From: Trogon surrucura
Taxonomy: Eukaryota > Chordata > Aves > Trogoniformes > Trogonidae
Direction of reading: 5' to 3'
DNA length: 64,000 bases
Assembly: GCA_020746105.1 (NCBI GenBank)
Contig: CM036618.1
Location: forward strand, 108,636,622 to 108,700,621
Part shown: piece after piece, positions 51,001-63,200 of the stretch
Numbering within the stretch: the stretch's first letter is position 1
How the letters are laid out: each line of letters starts with the position of its first letter
Notes under the pieces: model-generated
What the model was told of the DNA's origin: nothing
Databases searched by the model: none
The model's input: only the letters and a program-made list of their open reading frames with translations
Translations under genes and position numbers: made by a program

Positions 51001-52349
51001 CTACAGCAGATGGGCAAAGACAAGTGTCGGAGATGGGACTGAGGACAAGAATCTCTACTAATGGAGCACACATGGGTCAGGAGGAGAACATTGCTCTGCG
51101 GTCACAGTCGTCCAGCTGGGGAGAAGTTTAAGTGAAATTTTCTTAAGGCAGAGTGTTGCAATGGACTGCATTAATTCATCTCAGTCCATCAAACTGAAGA
51201 TAAGGACTAAAAATACTACTTAGAAGTAAATATTTCCAATCAGAGTAAGTCTTAACAGCCCGTAACTTGAAAGTAATTTGGCTGATTTTCCTCAGTTTTT
51301 GCAAAAGTGACTAAAATACACCTGGCAAGCCTCAGGCTCAAGCAGCTTTCCAAGCCAAAGTTATGATGAAGGGATGGAAATAAGGTGCTGTAACGGAAGC
51401 TAGCTTCAGCCTTAACCACAGAGATGTTGCTGCCTCCCCTTAGCAGCCCCAAGCTATGCCAAAGCACACAGTAAGTGAATTAAAATCATCACATAAAATG
51501 AAATGTTTGCAAAACTTTAGCCAAGTGATGTATTTATCAGTCATAGAAACATTAATCATAATACAGCTGTATCTCAAACCTTTTCTTCCCCAGACATGGA
51601 GATCAGCACAGTTTACCCAGAAGACCAACAATTTCTACGTGTGGTGCATCAGAAGGAAGCAAGGCCCAGCTATGTTCACTGCCTGGAACCCAGCGTTTGC
51701 TGCAAAGGATTTTTTGGCTCTCTCCTGAAGAGGAGTGTTTCATTTTGTAGGCTGTGAAAATTGGGTTTCCATGCAGGTAATGAAAAAAGATTTTTTAAAG
51801 ACATTACGAAGAAAAAAAATTGTGGTTTTACAATGAAGAATGATAGCGGTAGTTGTGCATTCTCCAAAAAGACATCAGCGGTTATTAACTATTCTTCTGG
51901 CTTTTCCAATGAAGTGAAGATTTTCTAACTTGACCAAATAACAAGGAAGGTGGCTAGTGGATGTGTAATTAGCTTCCAGCTATGACTAGCACAGCTCTAC
52001 ACAGCAGCAGTCCTACAGCCAGTAATCTTACTGCTGTCTCCTACAGGAGGAGGAAATGAGCTGGGCCACGGTCGCTGAACCTCATCCTCCCTCTGGTCAG
52101 GGATTCTGACAGACCCAGGGCACAGAGCCTCAGGATGTTGGATTTATTGCTCCTGTTTCCTTCAAGACCTTTCCTAAGACTTAATTCCCTCACCCTGCAG
52201 TAAAAGTGGTAATAATAAAAAGGTCTATGATTCACAGTAAAGCACTGTATCTTACTTAAGTTAAACAAGTACCTAAGTGCTCTGCTGAATTGGGGCCAAG
52301 GGTGGATTACCGAAGGAGCTGGGCAGTCTTCCCATCTCCAGCCAGTTCA
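45081..52349. other. Upstream intergenic sequence, no gene recognised
   Basis: No exon similarity on either strand; the longest frames are chance. Low-complexity features are an A15 run at 49,272-49,286 and the purine-rich stretch that follows. Confidence 0.5.
49272..49552 (+). repeat. A15 run followed by GA-rich low-complexity tract
   Basis: Fifteen A, a short gap, and then from about 49,320 to 49,552 long stretches of A and G (for example GAGAGGAGAGAGGGAGGGAG near 49,410-49,430). It is simple purine-rich sequence; its repeat origin is not clear. Confidence 0.6.
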
Positions 52350-52415
52350 CCAAGTAGTCTCGGGCTAATCATGGAGTTGTTCTGGGGCTTAGTTTCCTGC
52401 ATGTGTTTATCACAC
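52350..52415 (+). mobile_element. Possible MIR core remnant (weak)
   Basis: TCTCGGGCTAATCATGGAG followed by TTCTGGGGCTTAGTTTCCTG resembles the MIR core ccttgggcaagtcacttaac ... ctgtgcctcagtttcctcatctg in the same order. The match is to the most conserved MIR segment only, and is by eye. Confidence 0.3.
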
Positions 52416-54967
52416 GCTATCTGTCCTGACTGGTGAAGATAGGCAGATAACAAGGGAATATGAAAAAACTCTCCAGAACATCACAGCAGGAGAAAAGTGC
52501 CATAGAGAAAACAGACTTCTGCACTGAGTATATCTTGCGTGTTACATTCTCCTTACGATTTTTCTTTAGTCTCTAGACTCTATTCAGCATTTCTGCATTG
52601 GGTAGCCTATTAGCAGAGAGTCCACTTGCACTTTAAATGGCAAGACTGTGGTCTGAATCCCACAGAAACCAGTGGAAGAAGATCCAGCGCTGCACACAAC
52701 CAGTAGTCCAGGACAGCTCAGGCTGTGTTGCCTTCAAGCAGCCTCATCATGCTGCCAGCGCTGGCCTGCTGTAGGAGGTGAATCCAGCAGATTTTGTCCA
52801 GACTGTTGCCTTCGTGCCATACAGCAGCCTGAAAAATCAACTTAGCCCCCTTTGCAATGCCTTGTTAAAAGTGAACTGGAGCAAAGCCTTTGGCAGTCTC
52901 TGCCTTGCCTGCACTGGGAGAATTTCCTCTCATCAGATATGGAGCTTTTAAGTCTGTTTTGCATTTCTCTGATTCCTACCTGGCAGAAAGCGGCTAGAAA
53001 AAGGGCAAGGGTGTCACTGTGGAGAGCTTTTTATTGATATGAGAGAGGCCTGGTTACCACATAATAGTTTACAAGAACAGACTTTTCTTTTAATATTTTT
53101 TCTACTCGGAATTTTTTACAAAGTTAGAGCAAAATAGTTTAGTATATTGAATTGCAAGAGAGCTATCCTGAGTACATATGTTTACTGTATCTTTTAATAC
53201 AGAAGAAATTAGCATAAAAAAAATCTTTACTGAAATAGATTGTGCCATAATATTGGTTTTGCATCTTAAAACACGGGCAGGAAGATATAAACATGCTTAT
53301 TCATCCTATGCAAGATAAGAGCTGAGGTAAGGTACTCTCCTGATTAACAGCTGCTAGAACAACTGTGGAGAACTTAATATTACATCATGGCATTGTTTGT
53401 GAAACTGGAAAATGCCAGTGTGACTTTTTGTGGATTTTTGAGCTACAGTTCTGAAAGCTAATAAGGTTTTTTTAAGCTTTTTTCCCTTTATAATATTCGG
53501 CCATATTTTATTTATCTGTAGATAAAGCAGCGCTGTAACATACTTCTGTTTCTGTGACCTCCTCAAAACCTTTCTGCAGGCATTTCCTGATTCCCGAGTT
53601 CTGCAGATTTAGAACCAAAAAAGACCGAAGAGCAGTGAGTACCAGTGATATTTCCTTTTTCTATTGCGCAATCACGGCTCAGTCCAGCAGGAATCAGCAC
53701 AGATCAAAATAACTCTTTTTGCTCAGAGTCCTCTTTCTGCAAGGATAGGATTCCCAAATTCTAATCTCACCCCCAATTCTGGCTCACTTTCTGTGCGTAT
53801 AAGGTGTGAGATAGCTGGGGTTGATGTGCAGACAAAGGCTTAGCACTTGTGGGGAATGAGCTACGTTTTCAACTCCCCCTGCATAGCTGTGGATTTGAAG
53901 GCTTATTTTCTTACCTCTTTTGCAGTAAGTGAAGGGGAAAATCCAGCTGACCAATAAAAGAAATGGAAAAACAGTCAATGGGAAGGGGTTGTGGAAAAAG
54001 GATTTGTGGGAAGGGGGTTGTAACTAGGGTGTATCCCATGTGAGTAGCTTTCAAGGCCCACTCTCCCATCTTTGCTGGGGATGCACAGGAGGCAGCAAGT
54101 GAAACAAGCTCATTCTGCAGATTTCCAACCATGGGAAAGATCTCCTGAACTGTTTGCCAGTGGATATGACAGACCGTCTTTACCTGATGCAAGGATGCAG
54201 GTGAGTGGGCACAGAACTGGATAAACAAAATGTGGCCGTTGTCATCTCCTCCAGGGTATGATGTGTGGGAAGATCTTAATCCTGACAGATGGCGAATCCA
54301 AGACAGGATTTGCCAGTCCTTAGTTGGAAACAAACTGTTTAGAGAAGACTTAATGCAGGGGCAAATCTTACGACAGAAAGAGCAAATGCAGAAGATAAGC
54401 ATGATGTTTAAGACATAACAATTCAGTTGCAGGAAAAATCACACTACGAAAAATCACACTACAAATGCAGGTGGTGTCCACTAAGTGCATTGTTCAGCTA
54501 GGATGGAGATTGGTCCTGGAGCTAACGAAGAAGGATATAATTCATCCTTTACTTAAATGACACTAAAATTTCTCATGAAATGACAAAAAAACATTAATAT
54601 GTGCGTTACATCAAAGTGTATACACCATCAACAATTTAAAATCTGTTGCTTAGAGAGAATATATAGTGTGCAATTACAATACCACCGAAGAATACAGCTT
54701 ATGTGTTTAGGTATGTCAGCTGTCCAGCTGCACTTAAGTATCTTTCAGCATATCAATTACATTTGCATACGATATATGAAAATTAATATGCCCTTAACTC
54801 ATACCTATTTCTGTATGCATAGATGTAGTATGCATGTATATACATGTACACATATATAGGTATGATATAAGCACATGTTCATTCGGAGCATTTTAATATA
54901 GTTAAAACACTGTGCCAAAAATGTACACCATCTGTTTTCAATCAAAATAGCCTATTTCAGAGGAAGG
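52416..54967. other. Intergenic sequence, nothing recognised
   Basis: No exon. A 15-bp unit (AAAAATCACACTACG-like) is tandemly repeated at about 54,435-54,465. An open frame of 163 codons at 53,911-54,402 (minus) has no recognisable motif and is taken as chance. Confidence 0.45.
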
Positions 54968-55169
54968 GAGTGTGGTCTGGTGATCAGAGCAGGGGAACTG
55001 AAGAGTCGGGACTCATGGATTCCATTCCTGAATCTGCCAGGACTTGGCTGTATGGTTTTGACAAGGTCTGCGGCTCCTGTGTGTGCCCTGCTTTCCCCAT
55101 TTGCAAAACGGGGCAGTTATCTACTCACAGGATGTTGCAATGGAGAACATAAGTAGCATATGCTTGGAA
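54968..55169 (+). mobile_element. MIR/CORE-type SINE, nearly full length
   Basis: The tRNA-derived head is visible, with an A-box-like TGGTCTGGTGA at 54,973-54,983 and a B-box-like GGATTCCATTCC at 55,017-55,028. It is followed by the core (AATCTGCCAGGACTTGGCTG, then GACAAGGTCTG) and the diagnostic CTTTCCCCATTTGCAAAACG at 55,091-55,110. The CTACTCACAGGATGTTGCAA stretch at 55,121-55,140 and AACATAAGTAG after it match the MIR 3' part (ctacctcacagggtgttg ... aaataa). MIR-type SINEs are ancient and rare in birds, and this copy is well preserved. It lies about 10 kb upstream of the CDC42BPA island. Confidence 0.8.
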
Positions 55170-58100
55170 AAAAATAGAAGTTCTTGTTATATCATCACGG
55201 TATGTTTGCAGAGTGGAATTTAATTGAGAAATACAGTACAAGATTTGTTTCAGAAGACATAATGTAGCAGCTATGTGTAGCGTTACAGCTGTTTGTACAT
55301 ACATGGGTAGACTAATTTTTGAATTAAGGTAACCTTAATAAAGTTAATGGGGGAAAAATATGGTGCTCAATACCCTATGAACCCAGCCAATATTGTAAAA
55401 GTTTTCATGCTCCATTGAACAGGGTTTCCACGGTGACAGCCGCACACCAGTTGGGTGAAATACGTGCTGTACCTAATTTTCATCCTGAAATAGGAAAATA
55501 CAAATGGATACTGGGGTTTTCTGGCAGGTTCCCTGCAGAGAAAGCCCAGCTCCACTGAAGACAATGACAATACTCTCTTATTAACATAATTAGGACAAGA
55601 TTCACCCCATCCACTTCTTTAGCTTCAGTTTGTCCCTTTCAGGAATACAGCAAGGACTGATCAGCCCATCCCACAGTGCTTCCTCTTGGGCATGTTGGCC
55701 ATGCTGGCACCACAGCACAGAACCACATCTCTTCCTGTGCTTGGTGGGCTGCAAAGGGTGGCCCCACCTGGGTTTGATGGGAGCACTCCAGGTGTCATAG
55801 CAGGCAGAACGGTAAAGGTGCTCCATGCTCCTGGCCTCTCACCATCCTCACCTGCCAATTCCCCAGCTCCTTTTGTTCCCCCCCATGGTGTGCACACCTG
55901 TGGGGTACCACAGCTACGTCTTGCCTGTGGAGAGAATAGAAGCACTTTCCGTTGAGATGAGAAATGCTATATAGCAAACTGCATAAATGCTGCAGTGGCG
56001 GGGTGTTGGAGAGGAAAAGAAACACTGCTTGTACGTCAGGGTTTGCCTGGCTGCCAGCACAGAAGTGGCAGTGAGAGAAATCGTGTGCTGAATGCTGCTT
56101 ATGTATTCTGCAAACTGAGGCGTTCTAGTATGTGATAAATATTTGATGTAAATATGAACATATTTCAACATCTATGTCACCAAGAAAAATGGGCTGAGCT
56201 TGTTTGGTTTTGATATTTTTGACACCCCAGGTTGCACCCCATATCTCATTAGTGTGCTGTTGCTTAAGTACAGCTTCAAAAGTAAACTTACGATCTTACA
56301 ATGTACACAACTGAAGTGAGCCAGTTGCTCATCCAAGCGGGCTGGTACAGTGACATATGTGTTGAAGCAAGGAGAAGAGAAGGCAATACGAATCTCATGG
56401 CTATTAAGTGGATTTACAGGTTTGACACTCAAAGAAATGCTTTTACCCAGATGAATGAGGACAATGTGCAACATAAGGTTATGCTGGAGAGACAAAACAG
56501 TTGATTCAAACACTGCTTTGTGAGAATTATATCTCCATGTCTGAGATCTTAACAAAAGTTGTCATCTTCTGACTTTGTATCTGTAAATGTATCTGCTCTT
56601 TGGATCCCACCCACTATATTTTAAAGAAAGGGTGTATTAATATAGTGCCTAGCATATGCTTTTTAAATAGGGCTTTCAAGCCTACAGAAAGTTTCCATCA
56701 TATATATGAGAGTTTCCATCATATGTATGTGCCATATTCATTTTCAACTGCCTCGAGTCAGAGTGAAGATAACAAACTTGTTAACCAGGATAAACTTTTC
56801 TTCAGTTCTTGTAAAATGTGACGGCTCTTTAAAGCAGGTACAGTTACCAGCCAAACAAGACAAGGGCTCCTAATTTCAGACTACTGTTGATATGAAGAAG
56901 CAGCAAGGGAGGCTGAAGTAGGGAAGGAGGGTAGGACTTGGTGGGAGGGGACCAAGGATCTAAATCCTGCTTTCAGTTTAGGATAATCTTACCTGGAGAG
57001 AAAGAGGTGCACCTAGGAGATGCCTCTCTTGTGTGCAGTAAACGAGAGCTGTTCGTTCAGTCGATTCATGCAGTAAGCTTGCATAAATTTACCAGAGTCT
57101 CTTCTTGTGCACAGACTTACATTTGGGGAAAAAGAGGTTTTGCTATTGTGGGCCATTTGTTTTTCTGTCCCTCCACTGTGACTTCTAGCAGGGAGGCATG
57201 AAATCAGGGTGTATTGCCAAATGAGTATCAGCCAGTTCTGGGGTTGGGGCCAAGAGGCAGCAACAGGGAGCTGGTGAAGATAGCTGCCTCTTGGCATGCC
57301 CCAAGCGGAGGGCATGGTCTGACCTTGGGCAGTCGGAACGAGGATGAGGAGGCTGAGCCAGGCAACGCAGCTCCCTGCAGAGGCCACAGCCTGGTGCAGA
57401 GCAGAGTTTCCTGTAGCCTGTCCCTTCCATTGACCCAGAGCAAACAGAGTCCGGCACAGCCCAGCTTGGAAGGTCTGCTGGGTTGCCTTGTTTTTGAGGA
57501 CACTTGTCTGACCCAAATAGCAAGGATTTTGCACATTGCCAAATGCACTGGACATGTCAACAAATGCATAAAAATGTTTGGTTTACCACCAGACTGAAAA
57601 AAAATAAGAATCTGGAAGGCAATAAACTCTGCAGATTTTTTCCCCTGTAATCCCACAGAGCATGACTTTTAAATTACGTATCACTCCCTAAACCCAAAAA
57701 TTATTCCACAGTCTGTTGGCAATTCTCAGGAATTTGTAATTGAAATATACTTTGTTCTGTTTTGTAATACCCATCCACTATATTCAGGGATTATTCCTGA
57801 CAATGTCAAGAAAGGTGTCACGACTTCAATTGATGCAAACTCCTCGTCAGAAGCAGAAGGAAAAGCAACAAAAGAAACTTAGTTAAATTCTTCATTCACA
57901 TAAGACAGATGCAGTTTGTCAGTAGTTTTTTAACTACAGGAATCTTAAAGTGTTCCAAGCGGTAAGGCAGCATTACTGACACTGAGGTTAGATGGATCAT
58001 AAAAGAGGAGATGCTTTTTTATGCTTTATACATAACTACACCACACTAGCTTTGCCGTTGTTTTAGGTGGATGCTACATGGTGTGCTAGTCTGACATAAC

Positions 58101-60110
58101 CAACAGCTGTTGTGTCAGTATTTGGAACATGAAGTCATCACAATACACCACAATATTTTCTGCTCAAGGGTTGAATTGAGCTAGTATATACTGATCTTGT
58201 TTTCCATTTTCTTCTGCTATCTGTGTCGAGCTTTCTCACACATGAAGTGCAAAAGCAGGGCTTGAGGAAAGCCATGTGTGATTTGAGTCTCACATTGGGA
58301 TCAATATCCAGCTTCTGCTTTTGCTTTGTTACAGTTCCTCAGTATGTGGACTGTGATAAGAAACATCTCAGGTGAGACAGAGGAGTGGAGACTCACTATG
58401 TCAGACATGTATCCTCTGCTATTATTACAAAGAAGATGGAACAGTATGCAACGAGATTGCCGGTGCACTCCAAACCACAGCCCTCCTAGATTTCTCCTTC
58501 TTCCAAGTCTGATGGGGATCCAGATGCAAAGGAACTTTTCCAAAAAAACAGACTTTGGCTCTCAGTGCTTCATGCTGCAGAGAATTATGCAGTTTCCGAA
58601 ATTTTTCTTTCAGAACATTTGTTTTCCCGATGGTGTTACTTCATGGACTGTATTTACTTTTTCCATTTTGTTCATAGTTACCAGTGTGTCTATTTTCATA
58701 GCCATGCTCTAGAAACAGAAGTTCTTTTCCCTCTCTCCACTCTAATCCTTGTAACCCTCACCCAAGGTGGGGGCAGAAGCCAAAGCTTAACACTTCATTT
58801 GGATAATGACTCCTGCCCACCTTTTTCCTCCTCCCACTTCACTTGTCCCTTTATTAGATTAGCTAAACAGAATGAAGTGCTAATGGGTGCTTTCTAACAG
58901 CTTTGAAAAACATGGTAATGAAAGAAGCCAAGTAAGAAAACAGAATTTTTGGCGCCAGTAATGGAACACAAAAACTTTTACCTTCGTCCGTGGATTTGAA
59001 TCTAACCCAGCTCAGTAATAGCTCAAGTTGTTAACATGTCAGGGTTATGTGGTAGCCTGAAATAGTTCAAGTTCTTAGTCTGTTTCTTCAGGTACGGGAC
59101 ACAGAACCCTGGACACCATGCATGGTCTTGAACAAAGCCCAGCTCTGTCCTTAGAGCAGTGTGGTTTCCTAGGTGTAAATAGTCCATGCTGTAAGCCAGC
59201 TTTCTAGCAGAAAATCTTTCCCATCAAAGAAAAGTTCCGGTCATGTAGCACTGCCCCGTTATGTTGGTCATCCCAGTGATAGGGAGTGGTGAAGAGCCGG
59301 TGGACTGTAAGGAGACAGTTCCGTCTTCTAGAGGCGGAGGAGCTATGCTGCGTGCAACGTGTGGGAGCACGGCAGCACCCCTCGAGTTAGTAAAGAAATG
59401 GGGACCTTTGCAGAAACGAACAGTCCTTGCAGGAGATCCTGGCATTTGAAGGCTAGCTCCCTTGACACTTTTTCTGTGGAAGAGAAATTTTTTAAGACCT
59501 CTGTCTTCTCTAAAGAAGCTGGCTTTCAGAGGCTGGCAGAGAGGCAAGTCCAGTTCTGCTTTAGGCTCATCAATGTGGTTTGGGAGTCCTCCAGCCCAAA
59601 CTACATGGGTGCTGAGAATGCTCAAGTTCTCACAAAAAACCAGGCTCCAAATCAGTGTGAAACAGGTCTCAGACTTGGCTTTAGAGTCTTAGATTCACTT
59701 TATACTGTGCTTTCAGCAAGAACTCTCTATCAGTAATAGATCTTACTGGTCTAAGGATTTTCTGGCTATGTGTCTTGCTTTACACAGCTCTTTTATTTTT
59801 TTTTCATATCTATCTTTGTTAACAACATAGCACAGGATATCTTCAAAGAGCTTTGTTAGAGGAAGAGTTGCATATGGGCATTTTTGCCCCATTTGTGCCT
59901 ACTTTGTCTTTGGATAGAGCCAGGACTAAGGCAGTGCATGGGTGGGAAAGGTTAAAATGACTTAGCAGGTGCATTTTAGCAGCTTTGGATGATGGGCTTC
60001 TCTTTCAAGGAAGCAGCTGCATAAAGATGTTCCTGAGTGCCCTGCCTCCTGCATTAAGATGCCTCGTCCCTTGCAGACAGTCTCAGATTCTTGCAGATTC
60101 TGTGGTATCC
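55170..60110. other. Intergenic sequence, nothing recognised
   Basis: It contains slightly GC-richer segments at 55.65-55.95 kb and 57.2-57.5 kb where frames are open on both strands without protein resemblance. A short tandem duplication of GAGTTTCCATCATAT occurs at about 56,688-56,725. No exon or named repeat is seen. Confidence 0.45.
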
Positions 60111-60218
60111 TATGAATCATAGAATGGCCTAGGCTGGAAGGGACCTTAGAGATCATTTAATCCAACCTCCCTGTCATGGGCAGGGACGTCTGTCAGCTAG
60201 ATCAGGCAACACATGGGG
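60111..60218 (-). mobile_element. CR1 LINE 3' fragment
   Basis: The + strand reads TATGAATCATAGAATGGCCT, then GACCTTAGAGATCATTTAAT, CCTCCCTGTCATGGGCAGGG and ATCAGGCAACACATGGGGG. It is nearly the same as the 36.2-kb copy, and similarity ends just past ACACATGGGG. Confidence 0.92.
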
Positions 60219-63200
60219 GTGTCTCTTTTCATGACAGGAGAGCCCTAGTAGTCTTTATCTTGGCTGTCTTTGCTCAAACCTAATCTCTGTAACACGCTGT
60301 TCAGTTTGGTTGGAATTGTCTGCTGGATTAAAAACTGCAGTCTGAGCAAGGCACGTAGTCTGATCTGGTTTGCCTTACTCCCTTTACAATAGAGGCTAAA
60401 ACCAGGATGGGACTGTAGTTTTTTCTTCAAAAGGACAGAACTTACTTTCAGCTTCTTGCAGCATATAATGTATGTAGAGTGGCTCAGAAAAAACTCCAAT
60501 TAAACTAAATGTTTCCTCTACATAATGATCCATTCGCAACAGGAATTTATCAGTATTAACATTTAGAATTTATTTCCAGAACCGATGTTTTAAAGTGTGA
60601 TTAATCTTCAACAAGATTGAAATAATTGCTTGTAGCATTTTAACAGACTTTGCCAGGTGACGAGAAATTTGTGAATGTCAAATTACCATCAGAGTTTCAA
60701 AATGCACTCACTTACTGTTTCTACAAGTGAAAAACAATCTTAAATAATACATGCAAAATGTCAGTGCTACCATCTATCAGCACAAAAATTGTCTCTAAAA
60801 ATGTCATTAGCTATGCCCTTAAACCTTTTCAGAAAATCTGGAGGTAGGGTTATTTATTATATGTGGAGTCCACAGTTATGAGAAGATCTCATAAGAACCC
60901 TAGAAAGTGAGTTTCTCTGTTGTATGTGAGGTTATGTCTCTCGGTGTTCGATCTTCCCTTATTCTGCAAACTCTTTTGATTTTTACAAGTCGCTTTCTGC
61001 CTTGCCTTGTGCACTGTGCCCCTAAGCAAGTATTCATGTCTCCTGAAGCGGGAGATCAGACTAATTTGGAAAACCATATTTAGAACATATTATCTTACTA
61101 CTTTATCTATCAGCTTTTACGGGCAAGAATTTGAGACATTTTTTCCTATATTAGCTCTTTGAAAGAACAAATCTTGCTAGTCATGAATTCTTATTATCGT
61201 TGGTGCAATTTTAGCTTTCAACCCTTATGCTATCAGTGAAGTGAGGTTTTCCTTCTTCCTTCCTCTTGAGCTACACAGCAGCTAAAATCCCAGTCCTTTT
61301 CTACATCCAGCACTTGCGTTGTCATATTCTGGAGGACTAGGGGCAAAGGATCTAGACTTGCAGATCCTCCATGGTCACCTCTGACTTTACTGAGTTGACA
61401 TAATCCACAGTGTCTGCTGCTCTGTCTTGGGCAGAACTTTGATCAGCATGTTTGCAGAGATAGCTGAATTTCGGTTTGACATCTTGCTGATCTCTGCTGG
61501 ACTTTGAAAACCGGGTATGAGTCATAAACAGTTCCCTGTAAGGTAAGCCTCCCTGGTTTGCGAGCTATGAAGGAAGCCTGTGTTATTTTTAAAGGACGGA
61601 ATTTTTCTTTCATTCCCTCCTCCCCACCAGACACTCTCTCTGTTTATTTTTCATTCTGCCCCAAACCTTCTTTGTTTATATCCCACATTTTGGAAATTTC
61701 TCTCTTCTCCTTCATCTAACTGCTCTTTTATTCCACACGGTTTCTCTGAAGAGGCGAGCAAGATCTGGAAAGAATCAGACTTTTACACTGATAATGTTCC
61801 AGCCAGATTAGCAAATGTTTGGAAAAGACCTCATGTTTTGGGCACCGACTTCTCTCTGATTGGGGTAAAATGTTCTAATGACTGGGGTTATTGCTCAGTA
61901 GAGGCTTTTTTCCTTTACGGTATCTGGTGCTAGTTATTATCAAAGACAGATTGTTGAACTGTGTGGACACTGGGCTAGTCCAGCAATACTCCTCTTTCTA
62001 CTAATGTGAATCCAGGCACATTTCAGTCTAAGCTGAGTGCTCTTTTTGATGCATACAGGTTAAATAATGAGGTATACTCAGTAAAACTAATTTACCACGA
62101 GAAGTAACTGGTGACCTTTGTATCCATGAGCCCATATACTTGCTAAAGCGAATCCCCAGTTCCATTGGAAGAGAAGGAGCCACAGAGCTTTCCACATATT
62201 TTAAAATATATGTAATCGCAAGCAACAAAGACTTAGCAGAATGCTTCAGTCATCTGGCTTTAGACATAAGGCAAGGTTAAATTTAAAGCCCAGACAATAC
62301 ACTCGCAGCTAACTTTTTGACCTCATTCTATATGTGGGTTTTCTTCATTGCAGAATCTGTGTCATGAGGTTGAGAATGCCAATACGCTTTTTAGACGGGG
62401 AGTTGATCCCTTAGGCACTTATCTAGCTGAACTGGAATAATTGCTTCCTTTCCTCTTGTATTTCTTCAAGGCATTTTTATATCTTGTAGTCTTAAGATTT
62501 TCTGTTGACCAGAGCAGGAAGCCATACAGCAAGCTGCAGCCAGATTTCAGGGACAAAGCTGATTAACTCTGGTGAAGCTCTAATGCAAATCCCATCCCAT
62601 TTAATTCCTCAGCTCGCCTCCACACTGCATGGTATTCCCTCCACAGACACAGCCCTACATTACTAAGAGACACAACACCACCAGCAGCCTCACATAAATC
62701 TCAGAGCTGCCAGGTCACCGTTTTGAGGTGAAATTCTCTTCTCAGTACAAGTGCTAAACAAATGGCACGCGATGTTCTAGTTACTCAGAGCTCCGCAAAG
62801 CGAAGAGGTCTCACGCTTTGCAAAAGAGAGCTTGCTGTGGGTGCTTTCCATGAGGTGCTGAACTGTATTTACTTACTCTGTTGCCTGGATAATGAATTAA
62901 TACGTGTTGTGCTATCAGCTCTGTGTGTGTGTATTTATGTTTCTAAGTGCACACCTGTACCTACAGAAGTATGCTCCATTATATCAAATCTGCTCTGATC
63001 AATGGCTAGAATAAAATTGAATGGCTACAAAAGTGGAAATCATGGGGTTTCTGCTGTTTTCAGGGATGATAATATTTTTCCTGAACAGACCTTTTATGAT
63101 GGCAGTGAGATGCTAATACAGTAAGGAAGACAATGTAATAGTAGAAAAAAAACCCTCTGCTGACATCTCTAGACACACATCAACATAAATTAAATGAAAA

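Noticed and set aside
53911-54402. 163-codon open frame on the minus strand
   Set aside because: Cys/Ser/Pro-rich with no family resemblance; nothing around it suggests exon borders.
56172-56555. 127-codon open frame on the minus strand
   Set aside because: No motif or family resemblance, and a different frame is open on the other strand over the same bases.
57013-57656. Overlapping open frames of 112-180 codons on both strands
   Set aside because: A locally GC-richer stretch in which several frames are open at once; no domain, signal peptide or splice-site pattern supports any one.
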